From assembly GCA_020636315.1 (NCBI GenBank), contig JACJYA010000008.1, forward strand, positions 124,001 through 188,000: DNA of 64,000 nucleotides, written 5' to 3'. Shown here in pieces: positions 34,115 to 42,517 of this stretch. A model generated the notes under the pieces. It worked only from the letters and a program-made list of their open reading frames with translations, was not told the origin of the DNA and did not search any database. Each line of letters starts with the position of its first letter. Position 1 is the first letter of the stretch. The translations under genes and the position numbers were made by a program. Source of the stretch: Lewinellaceae bacterium (GTDB taxonomy: Bacteria > Bacteroidota > Bacteroidia > Chitinophagales > Saprospiraceae).

Positions 34115-36460
34115 TCACTCTTTCCTGCCTTTCCAGCTGAAATTCCATGTCACCGAAGGAATGACGGGAAACAGAGAGACCTTATAGGCAGTTGCCTGAG
34201 CCGAGCCCGCCGCGGGGTCTGACTGCAGGTCGTAGTAAATAAAGAAGGGGTTCTGCCGGCTGTAAACATTATAAATGGAAAAGGCCCAGCTGGAAGTGAA
34301 CCGCTTTTCCGAATCGGGCTTTGGCGTGAATGTAGCCGACAGGTCCAGGCGGTGATAATCCGGCAGCCGGGCGCTGTTGCGCGGCCCGTATTGAGTGACC
34401 GGGAAGCGGTCGATGAAATACAGGCTCTGTACCGGGGTATAAGCATTGCCGGACCCAAATACAAATGCGCCGCTCAACTCCCATTTGCGGTTGAGTTGGT
34501 AGTTGGCGACAACGGACAGGTCATGCCGGCGGTCATAAACTGCCGGAAATACCTGTCCGCCATTGATGTCGGGGAAGATGCGCTCCGTGCGCGATAGCGT
34601 ATAACCCACCCATCCTGTCAGTTGCCCTTTGCGCTTCTGGAGGAATAGCTCTGCTCCATAGGCCCGGCCCCGGCCAAAGACGAACTCCGACTCCAGGTCA
34701 TTCGCTACATTGTCAACGTAATTTTCCCGGTAATCTACCTGGTTGCGCAGATCTTTGTAATAGGCTTCCACCGAACCTTCCAGCATGTTGTCCGCAAAGT
34801 TTCGGAAATACCCCAGAGCATACTGAATGCCGCCCTGTGGCTTTACCACTTCTGAACTGGGCACCCAGACATCGGCCGGCAATGTGCTGGTAGAGTTACT
34901 GACCAGGTGCAGATATTGGTTGGCCAGAGTGACGCCTCCCTTTATCGATGAACTGGGGGATAAAGTCCAGGTAAAACTCAACCGGGGCTCCAGCCTCACA
35001 TAGGTTTTAACCGGCTCTCCCTTTGCATAGACAGTGGAGTCAACCCCGGAGACATAAGGGCCTATCTGGGAAAAAGCGGAGAGGCGAAGCCCGGTATTAA
35101 GGCTCAGCCGCGGGCCAATGCTAAAGTCATCGAGCAGGTAAACTGCCGATTCGTGAGCATACGTGGGTTCGAAATCGTTGGAGAAAACCTGCTCTCCGTC
35201 AGTAGCGGTGGCCACATTGGGGGTCAGTTGGTGGTAAGTGTAGTTTGCTCCGAATTTCACTTCGTGCCCCCCGCCGGGAAACCAGTCGAAATCCACTTTT
35301 CCGTTCCAGTCTCGCACACCAGAGAACAGCCCGATGCGAAATTCCCCCTGCCCGCCGTCAAAACTAAAATCGTAGTCATTGTAGATCGCCGATACATTCA
35401 GGAAGAGTTTGCTGCTGAACAGGTGGTTCCAGCGCAGGGTGGCCGTGGCGTTACCGTAGGGCAGGTCAAAATAAAAGTCGCGTTGATTGCCCCGAAATTT
35501 GAGTACATCCCGTCCGAAGTAGGTGCTCAGGTACAGGCGGTCCTGGTCGCTGAACCGGTAGTTGAGTTTGGCATTGAGGTCATAAAAGTAATAGTTTGTG
35601 CCTTCGAAGCTCGTTCCTTCCAGGAACGGCTGCGCCAGGTCGAGGGCATAGGTACGCCGCGCCGAGAGCATAAAGGAGCTTTTGTTGCGGACAATTGGGC
35701 CCTGCACGGCCAGGCGGGAGGCGATAGCCCCTACCCCACCCTCAACAGAATAGTAATGATTGTTGCCCTCCTTCATCTGGATGTCCACCACCGAAGACAG
35801 CCGCCCCCCGTAGCGGGCGGGCATGCCCCCCTTGATCAGAGTAGTGTTTTTGATGGCGTCCGCATTGAAGACAGAGAAAAAACCCAGCAAATGGCCGGAG
35901 TTGTAAACTACCGCTTCGTCAAGCAGCACCAGGTTCTGGTCCGGGCCGCCGCCCCGTACGTAAAAACCGGAAGTCCCTTCACCGGCGGAGAGCACGCCGG
36001 GAAGCAATTGAATGGTTTTGAGCACATCGACCTCTCCCATCAGAGCGGGAAGCTTCCTGACATTATCCATTGCCAGGCCCACGGTTCCCATTTCAGTGCT
36101 GCGAACATTCTCATCGTCCTCCCGGGCAGTAACCACGACCTCCTCCAGTTGGAGGGTTTCTTCTTTAAGATCCACATTGAGCCGTATGTCCTGGTCCAGG
36201 TTTACGGCTTCTGTCTCTGATTGGTAACCCAGGTAGGTAAAGGCCAGTTGATACTGCCCGGCAGGCAACTGCAGCGAGTAGAACCCGTAAGCATTGGTAG
36301 TGGTTCCCTGCCCACCCGGCATTTGCACAAGAACACTGGCGCCCACCAGATCCTCACCGGTGGCGACATCACGCACATAACCACTGAGGGTGTACTTCTC
36401 CTGTGCAAAGGCCAGGAGAGTGATAAAAAGCAGAGGGATCAGCAATAATTTTTTCATCAT
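34115..36460 (-). CDS. TonB-dependent outer-membrane receptor with N-terminal carboxypeptidase-regulatory-like domain
   Basis: 781 residues from ATG 36460 (AAAGGA upstream). An open frame extends further upstream to 36571, but it lacks a signal peptide. The signal peptide is MMKKLLLIPLLFITLLAFAQ. A CarboxypepD-reg-like beta-sandwich (about 22-110, 'GYVRDVATGEDLVGASVLVQ') is followed by the TonB plug ('VVVTAREDD', 'GGGPDQNLVLLDEAVVYN') and a large beta-barrel. There is no SusD partner beside it and it is shorter than SusC, so the substrate is open; an iron chelate or other small ligand is likelier than glycan. Located in the outer membrane. The gene is alone on its strand segment. Confidence 0.9.
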   Translation of the reverse strand: MMKKLLLIPLLFITLLAFAQEKYTLSGYVRDVATGEDLVGASVLVQMPGGQGTTTNAYGFYSLQLPAGQYQLAFTYLGYQSETEAVNLDQDIRLNVDLKEETLQLEEVVVTAREDDENVRSTEMGTVGLAMDNVRKLPALMGEVDVLKTIQLLPGVLSAGEGTSGFYVRGGGPDQNLVLLDEAVVYNSGHLLGFFSVFNADAIKNTTLIKGGMPARYGGRLSSVVDIQMKEGNNHYYSVEGGVGAIASRLAVQGPIVRNKSSFMLSARRTYALDLAQPFLEGTSFEGTNYYFYDLNAKLNYRFSDQDRLYLSTYFGRDVLKFRGNQRDFYFDLPYGNATATLRWNHLFSSKLFLNVSAIYNDYDFSFDGGQGEFRIGLFSGVRDWNGKVDFDWFPGGGHEVKFGANYTYHQLTPNVATATDGEQVFSNDFEPTYAHESAVYLLDDFSIGPRLSLNTGLRLSAFSQIGPYVSGVDSTVYAKGEPVKTYVRLEPRLSFTWTLSPSSSIKGGVTLANQYLHLVSNSTSTLPADVWVPSSEVVKPQGGIQYALGYFRNFADNMLEGSVEAYYKDLRNQVDYRENYVDNVANDLESEFVFGRGRAYGAELFLQKRKGQLTGWVGYTLSRTERIFPDINGGQVFPAVYDRRHDLSVVANYQLNRKWELSGAFVFGSGNAYTPVQSLYFIDRFPVTQYGPRNSARLPDYHRLDLSATFTPKPDSEKRFTSSWAFSIYNVYSRQNPFFIYYDLQSDPAAGSAQATAYKVSLFPVIPSVTWNFSWKGRKE

Positions 36461-36549
36461 TTTCCTTTGGTTCCCCAGTACAACACAAGAGAAAGTAAAT
36501 TGCTCAACGGGAAACGGGAAATTGTATTTTTTGCTGAATACGGTGTCTG

Positions 36550-37341
36550 TCACCCCGGCTTTACAATCCATCCCTCCTGCTTCAAAAACCTCAATACCCC
36601 CTTTCCGCCCGCCAGGTGCCCCGCGCCGATCGCACAGAAAACGCGTTGCTCACTGGCCAGCTCGGCAATGCGCTCCGCCATGATCCGGTTGCGGCGATAC
36701 AGAAGAAGCTGCCTAAGGCCCGAAGCGCTGCGGCGCGCCGCCCGGTAAAGTTTAAAGATATCGCCTTCCTTATACATATCGGCCATCCGGAGGAGCTGAC
36801 GACGGTGACGGCTGATGTTCCGGCCCATTTCCACAAGTGCCTGTACCTGATATTCCAACGGGATCTGCTGCAGAATAGCCAACTGCTCCCGGTAAGACTC
36901 GATACCAGTGACGGGTTTACCGAGTTTTCTGGCAAACTCCCAGAGATGTTCGTCCAGCGAAACGGGCATGTCCCGGGAAAGGATACGCTCATTGACGATG
37001 TTAGACACTACCATGGGGGAAAAATGTTGAAGGTTATTCAGGTCCAGGCCGGCAACTTTCCGGAATATTTTGCGAAGCTTCTGAAATTTTTTAGAAGGGA
37101 TGAGTTGAGGGAGTGTTTTCCCTTCGGGAAGGCGGATAAGGGCGGGATCCATTCCGACGGGAGCCTCTCCGAGGTCAAACTCGAGGGCCAGGACATCACA
37201 TTCGGTAATCCTCCCATAAGCCTGTTCCAGAAAGGTAAAGGCCCTTTGGTCCTGTACGTGCATGGTGCCGAACAGGTAGGACGGGCCGTGCGAATTGCCG
37301 TTCCGGATCTCCCATAGCAAAGTTTTCTTTTTATTCTTCAT
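36550..37341 (-). CDS. TraB/GumN (TIKI-like) family protein
   Basis: 263 residues. The family landmarks are 'SYLFGTMHVQDQR' near the N-terminus, the conserved Glu-x-Asp in 'ALEFDLGEAP', 'ITGIES'-like 'VTGIESYREQL', and the C-terminal 'CAIGAGHLAGGKGVLRFL'. Proteins with this fold include metalloproteases (TIKI), though bacterial members are poorly studied. Most have a signal peptide; this one starts 'MKNKKKTLLWEIRNGNSH' without one, so it may be cytoplasmic. It ends 89 nt upstream of the TonB receptor start, on the same strand. Function not inferred beyond the family. Confidence 0.8.
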   Translation of the reverse strand: MKNKKKTLLWEIRNGNSHGPSYLFGTMHVQDQRAFTFLEQAYGRITECDVLALEFDLGEAPVGMDPALIRLPEGKTLPQLIPSKKFQKLRKIFRKVAGLDLNNLQHFSPMVVSNIVNERILSRDMPVSLDEHLWEFARKLGKPVTGIESYREQLAILQQIPLEYQVQALVEMGRNISRHRRQLLRMADMYKEGDIFKLYRAARRSASGLRQLLLYRRNRIMAERIAELASEQRVFCAIGAGHLAGGKGVLRFLKQEGWIVKPG

Positions 37342-37410
37342 CGGAGCTGTTTTTTCCAGGCCTCAAAGGCCGCTTGAAAACTTACCAGGGGGCACAGCCC
37401 CGGTTCGTCC

Positions 37411-37450
37411 AAAACGCAAAGCCGCTGCCGGGAGCAAATCCGGAGCGGCT
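37411..37450 (-). terminator. Terminator of the Lrp/AsnC gene
   Basis: AGCCGCT (37420-37426) pairs with AGCGGCT (37444-37450) on either side of an internal CCGG-rich loop. On the minus strand it is followed by TTTGCGTTTT (plus 37411-37420). It lies in the gap between the Lrp/AsnC and TraB genes. Confidence 0.55.
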
Positions 37451-37480
37451 CAGGCCTTTTTTCTGGAAACAGTAGGTTTT

Positions 37481-37954
37481 CTACTCGTACTTGTAGGGCA
37501 GAACCTTCGAATCTTTAACGGTAGAAAGGGTCATCAGCGTTTTGAGGCGCTCGATCTCATCGATCTGCGACAGTGTTTTGAATAAGAGTTGTTCGTAGGT
37601 TGGAATGTCCTTACAAACGATCTTGATCAGAAAATCTGCTTCTCCAGTGATGATGTAACATTCCGTTATCTCTTCGATCTCCTTGATTTTCTCCAGAAAA
37701 TGATTCAGGGCATTCTCTTTCTGCCAGGCGAGAGAAACAAGAACAAAGGTCTTGACATTCAAACCGATAGACTGAGGGTTGACCTTGGCGTGATAGCTTT
37801 CGATAACAGTGGCCTGCTCAAGTTTCTTGACCCTTTCCAGGGTAGGCGCCGGGGAAAGCCCGATTCTTTTGGAAAGCTCCAGGTTAGTGATCTTGCTGTT
37901 TTGCTGTAGAATTTTGAGGATCTTGAGATCGATCTTGTCTAATTTGTCCGGCAT
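37481..37954 (-). CDS. Lrp/AsnC family transcriptional regulator
   Basis: 157 residues. The N-terminal winged helix-turn-helix starts 'LDKIDLKILKILQQNSKITN', with recognition helix 'RIGLSPAPTLERVKKLE'. The C-terminal RAM ligand-binding domain includes 'VKTFVLVSLA' and 'ITGEADFLIKIVCKD'. Such regulators sense amino acids and form octamers. The neighbouring glutamate dehydrogenase and ilvE, both in amino-acid metabolism, are plausible targets by inference. Length and layout are standard. Confidence 0.93.
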   Translation of the reverse strand: MPDKLDKIDLKILKILQQNSKITNLELSKRIGLSPAPTLERVKKLEQATVIESYHAKVNPQSIGLNVKTFVLVSLAWQKENALNHFLEKIKEIEEITECYIITGEADFLIKIVCKDIPTYEQLLFKTLSQIDEIERLKTLMTLSTVKDSKVLPYKYE

Positions 37955-38162
37955 TGTCCGTTTCGTTATGCTTTTTATAGAATAAAAAACTGCTGTAAGA
38001 TATTGACTAAAAAAATAAAATACAAACCATTAGGCCGTCAAACCCATCTAAATTTTTTTATTTCCCATTTCAGGGAAATTTTTTGTAACAAAATTTTGAT
38101 TTCAGGGAAAGCCATGCGGGAAGCACTGCATCCAGGTTTCCGGCATGGCTTCGGTTCTTCCA

Positions 38163-39599
38163 TCATGGAAATATCCCCAACGAGAGGTAATCACTGCTGA
38201 TCTTATTGATAGCACTGACAAACGCGGCGGTGCGCAGGTCACTCACTTTTCGTTTGCGCTTCATCACCTCTCTGATCTGATTGTAGGCAGTGATCATTGT
38301 CTCCTCCAGCCCGGAGCGAACCAGGTCGATCTCCTCAGCACCTCTTCCGATCATCATCCGTTCCCGGTCTCCGATAGAGTGTCCGGTAAGCCGTTCGACA
38401 AGCTCGATCAGGTTCTGGTAAGTCTGCTGGTTGAAACGTTTATCCATCCGCCCGAAACGCATGTGAGAAAGGTTCTTCAACCACTCGAAATAAGAAACCG
38501 TTACTCCGCCGGCATTGAGGAATACATCGGGAATGATGAGTTTGCCGGCATCCAGAAGAATCTCTTCGGCCATAGAGGTGATGGGGCCGTTGGCCGCCTC
38601 AGCAATGATCTTGGCCTTGATCTTATGGGCATTTTCGGTAGTGATCTGATTCTCCAGTGCCGCCGGCACCAGAATATCACACTCCATTTCCAGTACTGCT
38701 TTGCGGTTTTCTTTATCCAGCACCCGGGCGCCCGGGTACCCCAGGATAGAGCCCGTTTCTTTTCTGAACTTCAACAGGTCGTGAATATCGATCCCGTCCT
38801 TCTTGTAAATGGCCCCTTCCACCTCGCCAACGCCAACGATCTTCACCCCTCCTTCATCCTGAGAGATGGTGGCGGTATAAGACCCCACATTGCCAAGGCC
38901 CTGTACGACCATCGTTTTTCCCTCCAGCCCTTCTTCCAGGCCGAGCTTTTTCATATCTTCCTTATAGCTGCAGGCTTCGCGGATCCCATAAAAAACGCCC
39001 CGGCCGGTAGCCTCTGTCCGGCCCCGGATACCGCTCTGATTGACCGGCTTGCCGGTAACACACCCGGCAGCGTCGATATCATCTCCCTTGAAGGTCCGGT
39101 AGGTATCGTAGATCCAGGCCATTTCCCGGGAGCCGGTGCCGTAATCCGGAGCGGGTACATCCACCGAAGGGCCGATCATATTTCGGCGTATAAGCTCAGA
39201 GGTATATCTGCGGGTGATCTTTTCAATCTGGGAAGGGGTGTATTCCCAAGGGTTGATCTTCACTCCTCCCTTTGCGCCGCCAAAGGGGACGTCAACGATG
39301 GCGCACTTGTAGGTCATCAACGTAGCCAGAGCCATTACTTCTTCCTGGTTAACGTGGTTGCTGAAACGGATACCTCCCTTGGTTGGTGTACGGTGATGGC
39401 TGTGCTGAACGCGGTAGGCTTCAATTACCCGGTACTCGTTTCCAACCTTGACCGGGAAGTGAACCTGATAAACGGCATTACAAACCTTGATCTGCTCCAA
39501 CAGGCCCGGGTGCAGGCCGGTATAACGGGCAGCTTTATCGAAGTAATTCTGTACACTCTGATAAAAACTGGTTTGTGACTTCGGTTCGAGATTAATCAT
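38163..39599 (-). CDS. gdhA: Glutamate dehydrogenase (Glu/Leu/Phe/Val dehydrogenase family)
   Basis: 478 residues. The substrate-binding KGGIRF (residues 74-79), catalytic Lys110 in 'VPFGGAKGGV', and the NAD(P) Rossmann motif 'VVQGLGNVGSYTA' are all present. Also present is 'AEAANGPITS'. It catalyses reversible oxidative deamination of glutamate; the hexameric 45-50 kDa class fits the length. The start overlaps the end of the CcmD-like gene by 8 nt, suggesting coupled translation. A family relative acting on branched-chain amino acids cannot be fully excluded. Cytoplasmic. Confidence 0.9.
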   Translation of the reverse strand: MINLEPKSQTSFYQSVQNYFDKAARYTGLHPGLLEQIKVCNAVYQVHFPVKVGNEYRVIEAYRVQHSHHRTPTKGGIRFSNHVNQEEVMALATLMTYKCAIVDVPFGGAKGGVKINPWEYTPSQIEKITRRYTSELIRRNMIGPSVDVPAPDYGTGSREMAWIYDTYRTFKGDDIDAAGCVTGKPVNQSGIRGRTEATGRGVFYGIREACSYKEDMKKLGLEEGLEGKTMVVQGLGNVGSYTATISQDEGGVKIVGVGEVEGAIYKKDGIDIHDLLKFRKETGSILGYPGARVLDKENRKAVLEMECDILVPAALENQITTENAHKIKAKIIAEAANGPITSMAEEILLDAGKLIIPDVFLNAGGVTVSYFEWLKNLSHMRFGRMDKRFNQQTYQNLIELVERLTGHSIGDRERMMIGRGAEEIDLVRSGLEETMITAYNQIREVMKRKRKVSDLRTAAFVSAINKISSDYLSLGIFP

Positions 39600-39804
39600 T
39601 ATCGTTAATTTGATTTTCTAATTTGGTTAGTTTTCTATCCAGATATATTAAAAACAGAACGATGCCGATGAAGATAGCGACTATGACGGCGGCCACCACA
39701 TAGATCTTCCCTGTGCTGCGCATGAAATCAGCTTCTTCTGCCTGCGCCGGCAGAAAAGAAACCATCCATAAAAAAGCCATTGTTAAGAGCACATTTTTTT
39801 TCAT
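39592..39804 (-). CDS. ccmD: CcmD-like small membrane protein
   Basis: 70 residues from ATG 39804 (GAAGG six nt upstream). A longer frame opens at 39885, but its extra part is not conserved-looking. A signal-like hydrophobic start is followed by 'STGKIYVVAAVIVAIFIGIV' and a charged 'YLDRKLTKLENQ' tail. This is the pattern of short Bacteroidota proteins annotated as CcmD, which assist haem delivery to CcmE during cytochrome c maturation. No other ccm gene is in the window, so the assignment rests on the motif alone. It overlaps gdhA by 8 nt. Confidence 0.6.
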   Translation of the reverse strand: MKKNVLLTMAFLWMVSFLPAQAEEADFMRSTGKIYVVAAVIVAIFIGIVLFLIYLDRKLTKLENQINDND

Positions 39805-39944
39805 CAGGCCTTCGTGTTTTCGTCCGAAAAATGACGGCTTGGCAGTTGATAGAGGGCGTTTTTTGGATAGGCTAAAGTCGTTCAATTTTTTTACTTCGCC
39901 AAATATTGTTTTGTCTTTTATTCACTACCAGAGCGGAGGAGGGT

Positions 39945-39974
39945 AAAAAAAAAGCTGCCCCTCCCGGAACAGCT
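39945..39974 (-). terminator. Terminator of ilvE
   Basis: On the minus strand AGCTG...CAGCT (plus 39953-39974) encloses a second short GC stem and runs directly into a T tract of nine (plus 39945-39953). Confidence 0.7.
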
Positions 39975-40012
39975 CTTTTCTTTTGTCGGGCCAGGGCCCG
40001 AACACTTGTATT

Positions 40013-41098
40013 TTATACGTTTACGGCCTCAATATGTTTCACCGGAACGATCCAACCGTGAGTATCTTCAATTTTACCGGAACGAAGGCCATTGATCTCC
40101 ATCTTAGCCATTTCACCCAGTTTTCGTTTCTCCACCGGCGGCAGTTCCATCACCTTGCCGCCTATGGCTATTTTAGAAACATGGGCCACCACGGCAGCCG
40201 TACCGGAACCAAAGGCCTCATCCAGCTTTCCGGCATCGTAGGCTTCCATGAGCTCATCGATTGAGATATCCCTCTCTTCGACCCTGTATCCTTTCTCCCG
40301 GAAAATGGCCAGGATGCTGTCACGGGTAATGCCCGGCAGAATGCCGCCGTTCAGGCTGGGCGTTACCACCGTACCGTCTATGACAAAGAAAATATTCATG
40401 GTGCCCACTTCCTGAACGTATTTGAACTCATTGGCATCGAGCCACATCACCTGGTCATACCCTTTTTCGTTGGCTTTCCTCGCCGGGAGCAGAGACGCTG
40501 CATAGTTTCCGGCAACTTTTGCTTCCCCGGTGCCGCCCTGAATGGCGCAACGGACGTATTCCTGCTCAGCGATCAGGCTTACCGGCTTGGGATAGTAAGG
40601 CCCTACCGGCCCGGTAAAAATGATAAACCGGTAATTTTCGGAAGGTTTCACCCCGATGAACTCATCATTGGCGAACATGTAGGGGCGAATATACAAGGCA
40701 CTGCCTTCCTGAGGAGGTATCCACTCACTGTCCAGGGCGATAAGCGCATGTAATGCCTCCAGAAAAAGAGCTTCCGGAACATCTGGCATGCACATGCGGC
40801 GGGCGGAATTGTTGAAACGCCGGGCATGCATCTCCGGACGGAAAAATAAGGGTTTGCCTTCGAAACTTTTCGAAGCTTTCATACCTTCGAATATGGATTG
40901 GCCGTAATGCAGGGCCATAGCTGCCGGGTGAATACTGAAACGCCCGAAGGGCTCAATGCGGGGGTTTGTCCATTCTCCGTTGTGATAATCAGCAACGAAC
41001 ATGTGGTCTGAAAAGACCCGCCCGAAGGGGATATTGTCAAAATCCACTTCAGATAGGCGTGATTTTTGGGTTTTTGTGATCTTGATGTTATATTTCAT
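40013..41098 (-). CDS. ilvE: Branched-chain amino acid aminotransferase
   Basis: 361 residues, fold-type IV PLP enzyme of the longer (eukaryote-like, BCAT2) subgroup. The PLP lysine is Lys194 in 'GTGEAKVAGNYAAS', followed by 'YDQVMWLDANE', 'EVGTMNIFFV' and the 'PSLNGGILPGITRDSI' loop. It swaps amino groups between leucine, isoleucine or valine and 2-oxoglutarate. It completes the leucine pathway encoded by leuACDB about 15 kb away. Transcribed alone, with a terminator right after the stop. Confidence 0.95.
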   Translation of the reverse strand: MKYNIKITKTQKSRLSEVDFDNIPFGRVFSDHMFVADYHNGEWTNPRIEPFGRFSIHPAAMALHYGQSIFEGMKASKSFEGKPLFFRPEMHARRFNNSARRMCMPDVPEALFLEALHALIALDSEWIPPQEGSALYIRPYMFANDEFIGVKPSENYRFIIFTGPVGPYYPKPVSLIAEQEYVRCAIQGGTGEAKVAGNYAASLLPARKANEKGYDQVMWLDANEFKYVQEVGTMNIFFVIDGTVVTPSLNGGILPGITRDSILAIFREKGYRVEERDISIDELMEAYDAGKLDEAFGSGTAAVVAHVSKIAIGGKVMELPPVEKRKLGEMAKMEINGLRSGKIEDTHGWIVPVKHIEAVNV

Positions 41099-41214
41099 AG
41101 GTATGATTTTTGTGCTAATTTAATTATTTTTATACAAAAATTCTATTTTAGCGCTATTTTTAGGACCACTTTGGAATTAAATTTTAAATAAAAATATAAA
41201 ATCAATATTTTAAT

Positions 41215-41682
41215 TTGAGAGCCGATTTATTTGACTTCTATTTGTTTCCACTTTCAGACTGGCGCCAGCTGGAAAAACGGATCTCCGGCAATAATGGCCG
41301 CCGTGTTCTCGTCGTCCTTGAATTAATAAAAGACGATGCCGAGCTCATGGATTTTTTAGAGAAGATATTTTCAGCCGTTAAACTGAACCTTCAGGAAGAT
41401 ACGCTTCTATTTAAATTAACAACAGGAGAAAACATAAGTTTTTCCAGCCTCGCCCAGGCGCACGCCATCGAGTCTGTCCTCTTGTTTGGCATCCAACCGG
41501 CCCGGTTGGGGTTGCACTTCACCCTTCCCCTCAATGAACCGGTGCGGTTTGGCGATGTATCTTTCCTCTCTACCTCCTCTCTCGCCGCCCTTTTTGAAGA
41601 AAGAAATGCCGGGGCCCGCCCCAAAGCTGCAGCACTGTGGAAAAATCTCAAACAACTGTTCACCGATCCTAACACACCATAA
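41215..41682 (+). CDS. Conserved-looking small protein of unknown function, upstream of rdgB
   Basis: 155 residues with a TTG start at 41215; there is no nearby in-frame ATG. No signal peptide or membrane helix. The middle carries 'LLFGIQPARLGLHFTLPLN' followed by a short acidic strand and a C-terminal 'ALWKNLKQLF' helix. I do not recognise a named family. It lies 8 nt before rdgB and is likely co-transcribed, so a nucleotide or DNA-related role is a guess from position only. The upstream 115 nt is AT-rich and may hold its promoter. Confidence 0.6.
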   Translation: MRADLFDFYLFPLSDWRQLEKRISGNNGRRVLVVLELIKDDAELMDFLEKIFSAVKLNLQEDTLLFKLTTGENISFSSLAQAHAIESVLLFGIQPARLGLHFTLPLNEPVRFGDVSFLSTSSLAALFEERNAGARPKAAALWKNLKQLFTDPNTP

Positions 41683-41690
41683 ATAATAAT

Positions 41691-42278
41691 ATGCCGCCAA
41701 TCGTTTTTGCCACAGGAAACGCCAACAAAGTTAAAGAAGCCAATGCCGCTCTCAGGGGAGCCTTCGAGATCATCGGACTGGATGAGATCGGCTGCAGGGA
41801 GGAACTTCCGGAGACCAGCCCCACCCTGGAAGGCAATGCACTGGAGAAAGCCCGCTACGTCCACCAGCATTACCAGGCGGATTGTTTTTCCGAAGACACC
41901 GGGCTGGAGGTCGAAGCCCTGAACGGAGCCCCGGGGGTTTACTCCGCCCGTTATGCCGGCCCGGCACGGGATGCCGAGGCCAACATGGGCCTGTTGCTCA
42001 GCAACCTCAAAGGAGTGGAAAACCGCAACGCCCGCTTCCGAACAGTTATCGCGCTTATCCTCGATGGCCAAGAATATACTTTTGAGGGAATCGTAAACGG
42101 GCAGATCATTCATATCAAAAAAGGCAAAGGGGGATTTGGTTATGACCCCATATTCGTACCGGAAGGCTACAACCGGACTTTCGCACAAATGCCGGTTGAA
42201 GAAAAAAATGCCATCAGCCACCGCGGGCGGGCCATTGCCAAACTCAAAGCCTTTTTGCAAGAGTATGGAAAAGGTTAG
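41691..42278 (+). CDS. rdgB: RdgB/HAM1 non-canonical purine NTP pyrophosphatase
   Basis: 195 residues, the normal length. The motifs are 'FATGNANKVKEA' at the N-terminus, 'SEDTGLEVEALNGAPGVYSA' with its catalytic acidic pair, 'GFGYDPIFVPEG', and 'SHRGRAIAKL' near the end. It hydrolyses dITP, ITP and XTP to monophosphates and so keeps deaminated purines out of DNA and RNA. Cytoplasmic. It follows the unknown 155-residue gene by 8 nt. Confidence 0.95.
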   Translation: MPPIVFATGNANKVKEANAALRGAFEIIGLDEIGCREELPETSPTLEGNALEKARYVHQHYQADCFSEDTGLEVEALNGAPGVYSARYAGPARDAEANMGLLLSNLKGVENRNARFRTVIALILDGQEYTFEGIVNGQIIHIKKGKGGFGYDPIFVPEGYNRTFAQMPVEEKNAISHRGRAIAKLKAFLQEYGKG

Positions 42279-42320
42279 GGGGCTGCCATTCTTAAGTTGG
42301 ACAGCCTCGTATCCGCAGGC

Positions 42321-42359
42321 TAGCCGGGCGAGCATCGCACACGCCCCCGGAGCTTTTTG
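42321..42359 (+). terminator. Probable terminator after rdgB
   Basis: CCGGGCG (42324-42330) and CGCCCCCGG (42342-42350) form a GC stem with a small bulge, followed by AGCTTTTTG. The rest of the 42279-42517 gap shows no gene. Confidence 0.45.
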
Positions 42360-42517
42360 TCCCGCCTTAGACGGGTGCTCTGCCCCTTTGAAACTTAGGG
42401 ACTAAGCTCGCGTACAAACCATTTCGCAACCCGGCCTTTGACTTCTTCATCAAATCTCTGTATATTATTGAGCTTTCATGAACAAGTGACAGGCCCGGAA
42501 GGAAAAGACAGCAGGAT

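Noticed and set aside
35153..36220. 355-codon plus-strand frame
   Set aside because: Antisense to the TonB-dependent receptor.
38145..39578. 477-codon plus-strand frame
   Set aside because: Antisense to glutamate dehydrogenase, which has all catalytic motifs.
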